Of a stretch of DNA of 64,000 bases, positions 25,205 to 33,992 are shown piece by piece. The DNA is from Chitinophagaceae bacterium. Lineage in GTDB: Bacteria > Bacteroidota > Bacteroidia > Chitinophagales > Chitinophagaceae. The stretch lies in assembly GCA_016722465.1 (NCBI GenBank), contig JADKJC010000013.1, positions 1,240,001 through 1,304,000 of the forward strand, read 5' to 3'. The notes under the pieces were generated by a model. The model worked only from the letters and a program-made list of their open reading frames with translations. It did no database searches and was not told the DNA's origin. Made by a program: the position numbers and the translations under genes. The first letter of the stretch is position 1. Each line of letters begins with the position of its first letter.

Positions 25205-27151
25205 ATGATCTCTCAAAATACCATACAGCAGATTCTCAGCCGCATTGATGTAGTGGAAATAGTGGGGTCGTATGTAAAATTAAAAAAAAGAGGCGCAAAT
25301 TATCTCGGCCTCTGCCCTTTTCACAATGAAAAGACGCCTTCCTTTACCGTATCTCCTGCTAAAGAAATCTACAAGTGCTTTGGTTGTGGTAAAAGCGGCA
25401 ACAGTATTGGCTTTTTGATGGACCTGGAAAAGTACAGCTATGTAGAAGCATTGCGCTGGCTGGCCAACAAGTACAATGTAGAAATTGAGGAAACAGAAAC
25501 CAGTCCCGAACAAAAAATTCAGCAACAGGCTGCTGATAGCTTATACATCATCAACAGCTTTGCACAAAAATTTTTCAGCGATTATTTACTGAATACCGAA
25601 GAAGGTAAGGACATCGGCCTGAGTTATTTAAAAGAGAGGGGATTTACAGAAGAAACCGTAAAGAAATTCCAGATCGGTTTTAATCCCGAAGCCCGGGATG
25701 CATTTGCCAGCGCAGCCATGAACGCACAGTACAATCTTGAGCTGCTGCAAAAGAGCGGATTGGTAACTGTAAGAGATGAACGGCCGACAGATAATTACCG
25801 TGGCAGGATTATTTTCCCCATACACAACCAAAGTGGGAAAGTGCTGGGCTTTGGTGCCAGGATATTAAAGACCAATGACAGGGCACCGAAATATATCAAC
25901 ACTCCCGAGAATGAAATTTATGTAAAGAGTAAAATTTTATATGGCAGTTATTTCGCAAGGCAGGCCATTGATAAAGCGGATGAATGCTTACTGGTGGAAG
26001 GCTACACCGATGTGGTATCCCTGCACCAGGCCGGTATTGAAAACGTGGTGGCCAGTGGTGGTACATCCCTTACGCCAGACCAGTTAAGGTTAGTAAAAAA
26101 ATATACCGATAACCTCACCATTATTTATGATGGCGACAGTGCCGGTATTAAAGCGGCATTGCGTGGAATGGACCTTGCCTTTGAAGCAGGACTGAATGTG
26201 AAACTGGTGCTGATCCCGGACAATGAAGATCCGGACAGTTATGTGAACAAGGTAGGCGCTGCGGCGTTCAGGGAGTTTATTGCAGCTAATAAGAAAGATT
26301 TCATCCTCTTCCAGCTGAGTGTATCATTGAAAGATGCCGGTGCAGACTCTTCCAAAAAATCAGCCTTGGTGAACCAGGTGGCAGAAACCATTTCAAAGAT
26401 CAACAAGGCAGAGGATTTTACCAGGCAGCAGGATTACATCCAGCAATGTGCAGAGCTGTTAAGAATTGAAGAAGGCGGTTTGCATACCCTCGTGAATAAA
26501 TTCATCAGGGAAAGAATCAATAAGGAGGAGAACAAACAAAGCAGGGAGGAAGCTGATGCTGCATTCAACCAGTCTCAACAGCCAGGCGATGCTGCAGATG
26601 ATAACAACCTCCTGCTATTTAACAAGGATGAATTGCAGGAAAGGGCCATGGTGAGGTGCCTGCTTGAATTTGGCCTGAAGCAATGGAATGAGGAACAAAC
26701 AGTGGCTCAACATATTTTTACTGAAGCAGAAGCCAATAATTTTGATGAGCTGATCGATAATAAAAAACTGCTGGAACTCATGAAATTTTTCAAGGCTTCC
26801 TATGATGAAGGGCTTGAGCCAACCGCTAAAACATTTTTATATAACGAAAACCTTGAGTTAAGTACGCTGGTAGTAAACTTAATGGACGACCAGCATGAAA
26901 TTAGTCCCAACTGGAAAGAAGTATTTGAAGGCAAGATCAACACACGTGAAGACCTGTATAAAGAAGAGGTATTCTCCTGCCTCAACTACCTGAAGCTGCG
27001 TAAAATAAAAAGGCTGATGGATGAGAACCAGCGTGACCTTGAAAAGCACCACACTTCCGAAGAACAAATGGTATTGCTGCAGGTACACCAGCATTTAAAA
27101 AAAGCAGAAATAGAACTGACCCAACAATTGGGTACTGTGATATTCAGGTAA
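25205..27151 (+). CDS. dnaG: DNA primase
   Basis: From the ATG at 25205 (MISQNTIQQILSRIDVVEIVG) the protein is 648 residues. The CHC2 zinc finger is CPFHNEKTPSF followed by CFGCGKSGN (about residues 38-64). The RNA-polymerase core includes GFGARILKTNDRAPKYINTPE, and the Toprim domain holds LLVEGYTDVVSLHQAG and YDGDSAG, the metal-binding acidic residues. The C-terminal 200 residues are helical and probably bind the DnaB helicase. It synthesises RNA primers for DNA replication. An upstream in-frame ATG at 25175 lies before the promoter box, so the 25205 start is preferred. Confidence 0.95.
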   Translation: MISQNTIQQILSRIDVVEIVGSYVKLKKRGANYLGLCPFHNEKTPSFTVSPAKEIYKCFGCGKSGNSIGFLMDLEKYSYVEALRWLANKYNVEIEETETSPEQKIQQQAADSLYIINSFAQKFFSDYLLNTEEGKDIGLSYLKERGFTEETVKKFQIGFNPEARDAFASAAMNAQYNLELLQKSGLVTVRDERPTDNYRGRIIFPIHNQSGKVLGFGARILKTNDRAPKYINTPENEIYVKSKILYGSYFARQAIDKADECLLVEGYTDVVSLHQAGIENVVASGGTSLTPDQLRLVKKYTDNLTIIYDGDSAGIKAALRGMDLAFEAGLNVKLVLIPDNEDPDSYVNKVGAAAFREFIAANKKDFILFQLSVSLKDAGADSSKKSALVNQVAETISKINKAEDFTRQQDYIQQCAELLRIEEGGLHTLVNKFIRERINKEENKQSREEADAAFNQSQQPGDAADDNNLLLFNKDELQERAMVRCLLEFGLKQWNEEQTVAQHIFTEAEANNFDELIDNKKLLELMKFFKASYDEGLEPTAKTFLYNENLELSTLVVNLMDDQHEISPNWKEVFEGKINTREDLYKEEVFSCLNYLKLRKIKRLMDENQRDLEKHHTSEEQMVLLQVHQHLKKAEIELTQQLGTVIFR

Positions 27152-27251
27152 GTACCTGGAGAAGATTGATAATAGTTTCGCTATGCTGAATTGATATCAA
27201 GATCATTAACCGAAATTTACTTCTATAATCAGAAACATTAAAACACCCTGC

Positions 27252-27280
27252 ACTTTCCATTTTCAATTCTCAATTATCAG
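27252..27280. repeat. Dispersed CCATTTTCAATT-type repeat in the gap after dnaG
   Basis: Contains ACTTTCCATTTTCAATT, shared in reverse complement with the 12301-12339 segment and similar to 49715-49736. Part of a 196-base gap without a gene. Confidence 0.45.
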
Positions 27281-27347
27281 TTACCGCTTTTCGGTATTGC
27301 ATTTTAAAACAATAGTGGCTACATTTATCAGATCAAACAATTGAACC

Positions 27348-27860
27348 ATGAAATGTATAGCCCCCATCCTGTTTTTCTGCAGTGTTTCCTATCATCTGTC
27401 AGCACAAACAGACACCGAGTTTCCCAAAGAATTTATCATGCATGTGAAACTGCACAATGGCATGGTCACTAATTTCAGCAGTACTCCTGACCAATATATT
27501 GGCGGCATACAATTGATTACCCAGTATACACTGGTAAAAAATAAGATCAGGGGCGGCATTATTGCGGATGGATATTATACGGGCAAAAAAATACAGGGTG
27601 CCATTGGCCCTACCATTTCCTTCAAATTAAAAACCTTCAAAGCGGCCCCCTTTGGAAGTGCTGGCAACCTCCATATCAATATTGATCATTTATGGGGGAG
27701 CAACAATGTTCGTTTACTGGGGGGCGGAATCAATGCCGATATTGGCAATAAAATAGTACTGGGCCTTTCCATTCACAGGGATTACAACCTCAATACCTGG
27801 TGGTTTCAAAACACTTTGGGCCTGCGTATCAGCAAGATCAAAAAATCATCCGAACTATAA
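27348..27860 (+). CDS. Secreted protein of unknown function, probable outer-membrane barrel
   Basis: A 170-residue protein with a signal peptide (about residues 1-20, SYHLSAQ). The rest alternates short beta strands (VKNKIRGGIIADGYYTGKK, NKIVLGLSIHRDYNLN) and glycine turns, as in small outer-membrane barrels. It ends in LRISKIKKSSEL, not an aromatic residue. It lies 17 bases upstream of the patatin gene on the same strand. The two may be co-transcribed and the barrel may help export or anchor, but that is inference. Confidence 0.65.
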   Translation: MKCIAPILFFCSVSYHLSAQTDTEFPKEFIMHVKLHNGMVTNFSSTPDQYIGGIQLITQYTLVKNKIRGGIIADGYYTGKKIQGAIGPTISFKLKTFKAAPFGSAGNLHINIDHLWGSNNVRLLGGGINADIGNKIVLGLSIHRDYNLNTWWFQNTLGLRISKIKKSSEL

Positions 27861-27877
27861 TCAATAAAATATTAATT

Positions 27878-28918
27878 ATGAGCAGGGCATTAGTAATCAG
27901 CGGCGGCGGCTCAAAAGGCGCTTTTGCTGTAGGTGTATTAAAAAAATTATTCAACGCATTTCCGGAGCTTGATTTTGACATTTATGTTGGCACCAGCACT
28001 GGTTCTTTGATGGCACCCCTGGTTGCCTTGAAAGAAATGGATATGCTGGAAAAATTATACAGCAATCAAAAAACGGAAGACATTGTATTGACCGGAAGAT
28101 TGGGTGACAGGATAAATGACGTAAGTATTTTTGATGCCAGCCCACTCAAGAGTTTACTGGAGAAAAATTATACTGATCAGCGTTATAACGAAATAAAGGC
28201 ATCCGGTAAAAAAATATTCCTCACCACTACTTGTCTTCAAAGCGAAGCACTGGTTGTATTTACTACCAGCGACCATGCAGGTGAGCCCGTAAATTACGAA
28301 GCAAAAAAAATTGAGACTGCTGATCATTTCCGCAGGGCAGTATTGGCTTCTGCCTGCCAGCCAGTTTTTATGCAGCCGGTGAAAGTAAATAAGAATATCG
28401 CCGGCGATCCTGCCCGGCATTTTCAATATGTTGATGGCGGCGTAAGGGAATATGCGGGGGTTCAAATGGCCATTGATAATGGTGCCACCGAAATATTTAC
28501 CATTTTGCTGTCGCCGGAAGAAACAACAACAGATGCAACAGAATTAAAAGACCTCTTCTCTATATTAAGAAAAACAATAGATATTTTTACGGATGATGTG
28601 GGTAAGAATGACCTCATTATTCCTGCCCAGTACAATGAAGCATTACAGTATATAGAAGCAGTAAAAAAGAAAATGATACGCAATGGCATCAGTGCCAGCC
28701 AGGTAAAAGACTTCTTTACCATCCGTGGCAGGGAAAGCCCTTATGAAGACAAAGTGCCGATAAAAATGTACACTTTCAGGCCTAAAGCAGCACTCAATGG
28801 CGGGCCCGGCGGTTTAAGCTTTGACCCGGTTGCAATGAAGGATATGATTTTAAAAGGCGAGGCTATTGCCAATGATTTCATTGCCGCCCTGGAGCCGGGA
28901 GATATCAGCTGGGCATAA
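27878..28918 (+). CDS. Patatin-like phospholipase
   Basis: From the ATG at 27878 the protein is 346 residues. The patatin fold motifs are the oxyanion loop SGGGSKGAFAVGVL, the nucleophile elbow GTSTGS, and the catalytic aspartate in VDGGVREY. The family hydrolyses phospholipids or other acyl esters. No signal peptide is seen, so it probably acts in the cytosol or at the inner membrane. A second domain of about 100 residues at the C-terminus has no recognised motif. Confidence 0.92.
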   Translation: MSRALVISGGGSKGAFAVGVLKKLFNAFPELDFDIYVGTSTGSLMAPLVALKEMDMLEKLYSNQKTEDIVLTGRLGDRINDVSIFDASPLKSLLEKNYTDQRYNEIKASGKKIFLTTTCLQSEALVVFTTSDHAGEPVNYEAKKIETADHFRRAVLASACQPVFMQPVKVNKNIAGDPARHFQYVDGGVREYAGVQMAIDNGATEIFTILLSPEETTTDATELKDLFSILRKTIDIFTDDVGKNDLIIPAQYNEALQYIEAVKKKMIRNGISASQVKDFFTIRGRESPYEDKVPIKMYTFRPKAALNGGPGGLSFDPVAMKDMILKGEAIANDFIAALEPGDISWA

Positions 28919-28991
28919 TTATTTTATTGATTCTAAAACAAATGGCTGTTCTGGCATAAATTTTACAGTATGATTCATACAAATAACAGGT

Positions 28992-29195
28992 ATGGACAAC
29001 AGCAACACCAAACAGCAGCATGGCAGTACCATGAATACATACGAAGACTATCAGAAAGCATATGAAAACTACGAACTGGAGTACTGGTGTAACAAGTTCG
29101 GAGTATCAAGAGAAGTGTTGAAACAGGCCATTGCGAAAGTGGGTGTTTCTGCTGCTGCGGTTGAACAATATATCAAGAGTGTGATAAGTAGTTAA
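28992..29195 (+). CDS. DUF3606-type small protein
   Basis: A 67-residue soluble protein. The core (YWCNKFGVSREVLKQAIAKVGVSAAAVEQYI) has the helix-turn-helix-like layout of DUF3606 proteins (WxxKFGVSxExLxxAVxxVGxSxxxVxxYL). Its function is unknown; the family is widespread in Bacteroidota and Proteobacteria. It is followed by a strong terminator. Confidence 0.75.
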   Translation: MDNSNTKQQHGSTMNTYEDYQKAYENYELEYWCNKFGVSREVLKQAIAKVGVSAAAVEQYIKSVISS

Positions 29196-29270
29196 AAAGT
29201 AAATAACTGATAGCACAGTAACTATTGAATATGATTATCTGTTCCACACAATATGAACATATTGGATTAT

Positions 29271-29307
29271 AATAATAAAGGGGCACTTGTGGTGCCCCTT
29301 TATTATT
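29271..29307 (+). terminator. 16-bp perfect terminator between DUF3606 and accC
   Basis: AATAATAAAGGGGCAC (29271-29286) and its complement (29292-29307) surround a five-base loop, with a T run after it. It lies between convergent genes and can serve both. Confidence 0.9.
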
Positions 29308-29352
29308 ATTTCACTGGTTACAAACAGTTCCGTTCAATAACCAGTTAAAAAT

Positions 29353-30705
29353 CTATACTTTCTTAATTACAAAACTCTCCAAAAACTTGGTATTGAAATT
29401 ACCATTCCTGAAATCTTCATTCTCCATCAATTGCAGGTGGAATGGAATGGTTGTTTTCACGCCTTCTATCACATATTCACTCAAGGCCCTGTGCATGGTA
29501 TCAATGGCTTCTTCCCTGGTTTGTGCCACTGTAATCAGTTTCCCGATCATGCTGTCATAATATGGTGGGATGGTATAGCCTGCATACACATGGCTGTCAA
29601 CCCTCACCCCATGCCCTCCGGGAGTGTGCAATACAGTTATTTTTCCCGGGCTTGGGCGGAAATCATTGAATGGGTCTTCTGCATTGATGCGGCACTCTAT
29701 CGCATGCATTTGTGGAAAATAATTACGGCCACTTACTTTATGTCCCGCTGCAATCTTTATTTGTTCTTTGATGAGGTCAAAATTGATCACTTCTTCCGTA
29801 ACGCAGTGCTCTACCTGGATACGGGTGTTCATTTCCATGAAATAAAAGTTGCGGTGTTTGTCCACTAAAAACTCTACAGTACCCACTCCCTCATAATTAA
29901 TAGAGGAAGCTGCTTTAATGGCGGCTTCTCCCATCCTGCCCCTTAGGTCATCCGTCATAAAAGGAGAAGGTGCTTCCTCCACCAATTTCTGATGACGGCG
30001 CTGGATACTACAGTCTCTTTCACTTAAGTGGCACACATTTCCAAACTGGTCACCCGCCACCTGTATCTCAATATGCCTGGGCTCCTCTACAAATTTCTCC
30101 ATATAGATACCATCATTTTTAAAGGAGGCAGCTGCCTCCGTTTTGGCATCTTCAAACGCTTTCTCAATTTCCTGTTCACTCCATACTACCCTCATACCTT
30201 TTCCACCACCACCAGCTGTAGCTTTTAATATAACAGGATAGCCTACCAGTTTGGCTGATTCCTTTGCATGCTCCACACTTTCAAGCAAACCTTCCACACC
30301 CGGCACTACCGGTACACCTGCGGTGATCATCGTTTGCTTGGCGGTGATCTTATCCCCCATTGCATTGATCATATCCGGAGTAGGCCCTATGAACTTGATG
30401 CCACTTTCCGTACATATCTGTGCAAACCTGGCATTCTCTGCCAAAAAACCATAGCCAGGATGGATCGCATCCGCATTGGTAATTTCAGCAGCCGCCATAA
30501 TATGAGGTATATTCAGGTAAGAATCAACACTGGCGGGTTTACCGATACAAACAGCTTCATCCGCAAATTTTACATGCAGGCTGTCCTTATCGGCAGTAGA
30601 ATATATAGCTACCGTTTTGATGCCCATTTCTTTACAGGTACGTATCACACGTAAAGCAATTTCACCACGGTTTGCAATCAGTATTTTTTTGAACACGGGA
30701 AACAA
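29353..30705 (-). CDS. accC: Acetyl-CoA carboxylase biotin carboxylase subunit
   Basis: A 450-residue ATP-grasp enzyme that carboxylates biotin on AccB in the first step of fatty-acid synthesis. The N-terminal [20 protein letters not shown], the ATP-binding glycine loop [28 protein letters not shown] and [15 protein letters not shown] follow the family order. The neighbours accB and efp are on the same strand, an order common in bacteria. It starts 77 bases after accB, so the two genes are probably one transcript. Confidence 0.98.
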   Translation of the reverse strand: MFPVFKKILIANRGEIALRVIRTCKEMGIKTVAIYSTADKDSLHVKFADEAVCIGKPASVDSYLNIPHIMAAAEITNADAIHPGYGFLAENARFAQICTESGIKFIGPTPDMINAMGDKITAKQTMITAGVPVVPGVEGLLESVEHAKESAKLVGYPVILKATAGGGGKGMRVVWSEQEIEKAFEDAKTEAAASFKNDGIYMEKFVEEPRHIEIQVAGDQFGNVCHLSERDCSIQRRHQKLVEEAPSPFMTDDLRGRMGEAAIKAASSINYEGVGTVEFLVDKHRNFYFMEMNTRIQVEHCVTEEVINFDLIKEQIKIAAGHKVSGRNYFPQMHAIECRINAEDPFNDFRPSPGKITVLHTPGGHGVRVDSHVYAGYTIPPYYDSMIGKLITVAQTREEAIDTMHRALSEYVIEGVKTTIPFHLQLMENEDFRNGNFNTKFLESFVIKKV

Positions 30706-30735
30706 GTTAAAAGTTAAAAGTAAAAAGTAAAAAAT
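30703..30735. repeat. Short tandem AAAAGT(T)A repeat in the accB-accC gap
   Basis: About four copies of a seven-base unit GTTAAAA/GTAAAAA run from 30703 to about 30735, just upstream of accC. It may affect the accC leader. Similar motifs occur scattered in Bacteroidota spacers. Confidence 0.4.
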
Positions 30736-30782
30736 TGAAAAGCACGTGGCACACGTTTGCCTTTTGCCTGTTGACTTTTTAC

Positions 30783-31256
30783 TTAGTTTGGTTCTACCAG
30801 GAACAAAGGCTGGTCGTATTCAACAGGGCTGGCATCATCTACCAGCACTTTTACAATCTTGCCGCTTACTTCACTTTCAATTTCATTGAACAATTTCATC
30901 GCTTCAATAATGCATACGACTTTGCCTACAGCAATGTCATCGCCTACATTGGCAAATATTGGTTTACCCGGTCCGCTCTGGCGGTAGAATGTGCCGATCA
31001 TCGGGCTCTTAATGGTTACAAGATTGTCTGCTTTGGGAGCTGGTGCTGGTTCAGCAGGAGTAGCAGCTACAGGTGCCGGTGCTGCAGGAGCCGGAGCGGC
31101 TTGCGGGGCAAAACTGCCTGCATTGGCAACAATATGCTGAACGGGGTCCTTCTTTTGCTTTATAGTAATTTTAGTGCCCTCCTCTTCAATGGTAATTTCG
31201 CCGATGTTGGTTTTATTAATGAGCTTCACCAGCTCCTGAATTTGTTTGATGTCCAT
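30783..31256 (-). CDS. accB: Acetyl-CoA carboxylase biotin carboxyl carrier protein
   Basis: A 157-residue protein. The C-terminal biotinyl domain contains [19 protein letters not shown], in which the lysine of EAMK is the biotin attachment site. A flexible Ala/Pro-rich linker (about residues 50-75) precedes it, as usual for BCCP. It is upstream of accC and downstream of efp on the same strand. Confidence 0.97.
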   Translation of the reverse strand: MDIKQIQELVKLINKTNIGEITIEEEGTKITIKQKKDPVQHIVANAGSFAPQAAPAPAAPAPVAATPAEPAPAPKADNLVTIKSPMIGTFYRQSGPGKPIFANVGDDIAVGKVVCIIEAMKLFNEIESEVSGKIVKVLVDDASPVEYDQPLFLVEPN

Positions 31257-31430
31257 GATAAAGAATTAAGTGGTTTTTTTAAGCAATCGGGCAGCTAAGG
31301 TAGGGAATGATTTTTCAAAACGCCAATTATTTTGAAAAATATAAAATCACAAAAAATCTATTTTTTGGGGACAAAATGAGCAAAATCCTTAAAAAAAACC
31401 CTAAAACAGGGCAAAAATGGCCTAAATCTA

Positions 31431-31460
31431 AAAGGGTTGATTTTTTACAATCAACCCTTT
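31431..31460. terminator. Hairpin downstream of efp
   Basis: AAAGGGTTGATT (31431-31442) and AATCAACCCTTT (31449-31460) form a 12-bp perfect stem with a six-base loop just after the efp stop. Only short T runs follow on either strand, so it may attenuate rather than fully stop transcription towards accB. Confidence 0.65.
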
Positions 31461-31469
31461 TTAAATCAG

Positions 31470-32042
31470 TTATGCATGATCTTTTACTCTTTCTACATAC
31501 TCCCCGGTTTTGGAATTAACCCTGATCAACTCCCCTTCATTTACAAATAAAGGTACATTCACGGTTGCACCTGTTTCCACGGTGGCAGGTTTCAATGTTT
31601 TAGTAGCAGTATCACCCCTCATACCCGGCTCGCTGTAAGTTACCAGTAATACAATTTTGTCAGGTAATTCCACCCCCATCGGCTGTTCTGTTTCGCCATT
31701 GATCAGCACGGATACTTCCTGGCCATCTTTTAAAAACTTATGCCCTTCCACCATTGTTTCAGGCACAGTAATCTGTTCAAAAGTTTCAGTATCCATAAAA
31801 CTGTAGCCGGTATCATCCTTGTATAAATATTGAAAAGGCCTTTTCTCAACCCTTACAGGGAAAATGGTTTCACCACTGTTCCAGGTAAGTTCGATGGTAC
31901 GGGTATTATCCACACCTTTTAATTTAGCCCAAACCTTTGCTGCTGCACGGGCTGTTTTGTTTTGCCCGAATTCAATTACGCTGTACAAACTACCATCTAC
32001 TTTGATGATAAGACCTGAACGCATGTCTGCTGTAGTTGCCAT
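31470..32042 (-). CDS. efp: Elongation factor P with variant tip loop
   Basis: A 190-residue protein of normal EF-P length that rescues ribosomes stalled at proline runs. The body is typical: YLYKDDTGYSFMDTETFEQI and GMRGDTATKTLKPATVETGA. The tip loop of domain I, usually KPGKG, reads KTARA here (residues 29-33), with Arg32 where E. coli has the beta-lysylated lysine. An arginine at this place is the rhamnosylated residue in Pseudomonas, but the surrounding residues differ. Whether this arginine is modified is unknown. It heads the efp-accB-accC cluster. Confidence 0.95.
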   Translation of the reverse strand: MATTADMRSGLIIKVDGSLYSVIEFGQNKTARAAAKVWAKLKGVDNTRTIELTWNSGETIFPVRVEKRPFQYLYKDDTGYSFMDTETFEQITVPETMVEGHKFLKDGQEVSVLINGETEQPMGVELPDKIVLLVTYSEPGMRGDTATKTLKPATVETGATVNVPLFVNEGELIRVNSKTGEYVERVKDHA

Positions 32043-32256
32043 GATTTTTGTTGTTTATTGTTATGAGTTACGGGTTACGGCTTCAATATACTTCAATCGT
32101 CGTTCGTAACTCCAGATTCAGTTGTTGGGCAGCAAAAGTAGTGATACTATTGAAAAGTAGGAAATTTGCTTATAGCAAAGTGCAAACAGGCTTTACAGGC
32201 TTTGATTAACCATACCTTTTAAATGAAAGCCAGTAGCTTTACGAAAAATTGAAACA

Positions 32257-32751
32257 TTGAAAAAGATTTTGTTATTGTCGTTGCTGGTAAGCTGTTCTGC
32301 AACCAGTGGCGCACAACCCGATGCAGCCTCCACAGTGAAAAACATTCAAACCCTCTTGCCATTCAGGCTCACGCTGTTGCCAGACAGTACGGAGTTCAGC
32401 AGTGAGCAATTACAAAAAAACAAACCGGTTGTATTGATGTTCTTCAACCCCGACTGTGAGCATTGTCAACGGCAGACAAAAGAACTACTGGCCTATAAAC
32501 GGGAGTTAAAAGATATACAGATCGTAATGGCCAGTTCATTGCCATTTCAGTTGATAAAGGAATTTTATGACGACTATAAGATTGCATCGATGCCAAATGT
32601 CATTATGGGACTCGACGAAAATTACATTCTCCGGGTAAAATACAGACCAACGAATTTCCCTTCATTATTTATTTACGACAGCAACCACCAACTGGCAAAA
32701 GTATTTGCAGGTAACATAGGGGTACCAACAATCATAGATGCATTGAAATAA
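32257..32751 (+). CDS. Secreted thioredoxin-like lipoprotein
   Basis: A 164-residue protein read from TTG at 32257. The signal sequence ends near SLLVSCSATSG, with a lipobox-like LVSC, so it is probably a lipoprotein. A thioredoxin-like fold follows, with the redox site PDCEHCQ (CxxC) and SLFIYDSNHQL near the end, where the cis-proline of the family is expected (NFPSLFI). It likely acts as a periplasmic thiol oxidoreductase or TlpA-like reductase. It is followed by the mdh promoter region. Confidence 0.85.
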   Translation: MKKILLLSLLVSCSATSGAQPDAASTVKNIQTLLPFRLTLLPDSTEFSSEQLQKNKPVVLMFFNPDCEHCQRQTKELLAYKRELKDIQIVMASSLPFQLIKEFYDDYKIASMPNVIMGLDENYILRVKYRPTNFPSLFIYDSNHQLAKVFAGNIGVPTIIDALK

Positions 32752-32788
32752 ACTGACGCTTATCACTCATCACAATGTTGTATTCTAT

Positions 32789-32796
32789 TACCTTTG
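32789..32796 (+). promoter_or_regulatory. mdh promoter -7 box
   Basis: TACCTTTG at 32789-32796 fits the Bacteroidota TAnnTTTG consensus, 41 bases before the mdh ATG. No clear -33 box at the ideal spacing was found. Confidence 0.5.
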
Positions 32797-32837
32797 CCCC
32801 ACAAATTTTAATCATATAATCATAAAATGTTTTTATC

Positions 32838-33767
32838 ATGAAAGTAACCGTTGTAGGTGCAGGTGCAGTAGGCGCTACCTGTGCTGATAATATTGCCCGT
32901 AAAGAACTTTGTTCTGAATTGGTTTTACTGGATATCAAAGAAGGGATTGCAGAAGGCAAGGCGCAGGATATGATGCAGACTGCCACCCTGCTCGGCTTTG
33001 ACACAAAGATTGTTGGCAGCACCAATGATTATACAAAAACTGCCAACAGTGATGTAGTAGTTATTACAAGTGGCCTGCCACGCAAACCAGGCATGACCCG
33101 TGAAGAACTGATCGGTGTAAATGCAGGCATTGTAAAAGGCGTTTGCGAAAATATCTTAAAACACTCTCCCAATGCCATCATCATTGTAATTAGCAACCCG
33201 ATGGATACCATGACCTACCTGGCTTTGAAATCAACGGGCTTACCAAAAAACAGGATTATAGGTATGGGTGGCACTTTAGACAGCAGCCGCTTTAAATACC
33301 AGCTGAGCCAACACCTGGGCTGCAGCCCATCTGACCTGAATGCAGTAGTAGTAGGTGGCCATGGCGATACTACCATGATTCCATTGATCAGCAAAGCAAC
33401 CTGGAACAGTGTTCCCGTTACTAAATTCTTATCTGCAGAGCAGCAGGAGAAAATTGTAAAAGATACGATGGTGGGTGGCGCTACCTTAACTGCATTGATC
33501 GGCACTTCTGCATGGTATGCGCCAGGCGCTGCCGGAGCTGCATTGGTAGAAAGCATTTTACGTGATGAAAAGAAATTATTTACCTGCTGCGTGGCATTGG
33601 ATGGTGAGTACGGACAAAAGGATATTTGTCTTGGTGTACCGGTTACCATCGGCAGGAGCGGCTGGGAAAAAATAATCGACTTCGATCTGAATGCAGAGGA
33701 GAAAGCAGCTTTTGAAAAAAGTGCTGCTGCAGTAAAAAGCATGAATGATGTACTGGCTACTTTGTAA
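32838..33767 (+). CDS. mdh: Malate dehydrogenase (LDH-like type)
   Basis: A 309-residue NAD-dependent dehydrogenase of the citric acid cycle. The dinucleotide fold starts VTVVGAGAVGATCAD, Asp32 in LLDI points to NAD over NADP, and the substrate loop RKPGMTR (residues 82-88) has the arginine that selects malate over lactate. The catalytic histidine is in GGHGDTTM. It is a single gene with its own terminator. Confidence 0.96.
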   Translation: MKVTVVGAGAVGATCADNIARKELCSELVLLDIKEGIAEGKAQDMMQTATLLGFDTKIVGSTNDYTKTANSDVVVITSGLPRKPGMTREELIGVNAGIVKGVCENILKHSPNAIIIVISNPMDTMTYLALKSTGLPKNRIIGMGGTLDSSRFKYQLSQHLGCSPSDLNAVVVGGHGDTTMIPLISKATWNSVPVTKFLSAEQQEKIVKDTMVGGATLTALIGTSAWYAPGAAGAALVESILRDEKKLFTCCVALDGEYGQKDICLGVPVTIGRSGWEKIIDFDLNAEEKAAFEKSAAAVKSMNDVLATL

Positions 33768-33787
33768 TTTAATTTTCCGTATTGATA

Positions 33788-33816
33788 AAAACCTCCTGCC
33801 TAAAACAGGAGGTTTT
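33788..33816 (+). terminator. mdh terminator
   Basis: AAAACCTCCTG and its complement CAGGAGGTTTT form an 11-bp stem followed by TTT. It lies 21 bases after the mdh stop. Confidence 0.9.
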
Positions 33817-33943
33817 TTTATTGAAATAAGCGATAGATGCGGGGGTAGAACAGTGCTGATACGGATTGTTTTGCAAAGCAACATTCATATCGGTTCCGAT
33901 CCGCCCAATCAGCGGCATGCCTGTTCCATTTCTTTGTACAAAA

Positions 33944-33971
33944 AAGCCCGTAAGCTTTCACTTACAGGCTT
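33944..33971 (-). terminator. Terminator of the 33993-42066 adhesin gene
   Basis: AAGCC-GTAAG pairs with CTTAC-GGCTT with one mismatched position, followed by a T run on the minus strand. It lies about 20 bases after the adhesin stop. Confidence 0.75.
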
Positions 33972-33992
33972 AAAGTTTTTGTTATAGAAAAT

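Noticed and set aside
30735..31298. Plus-strand frame of 187 codons covering accB
   Set aside because: Antisense to accB, a clear gene.
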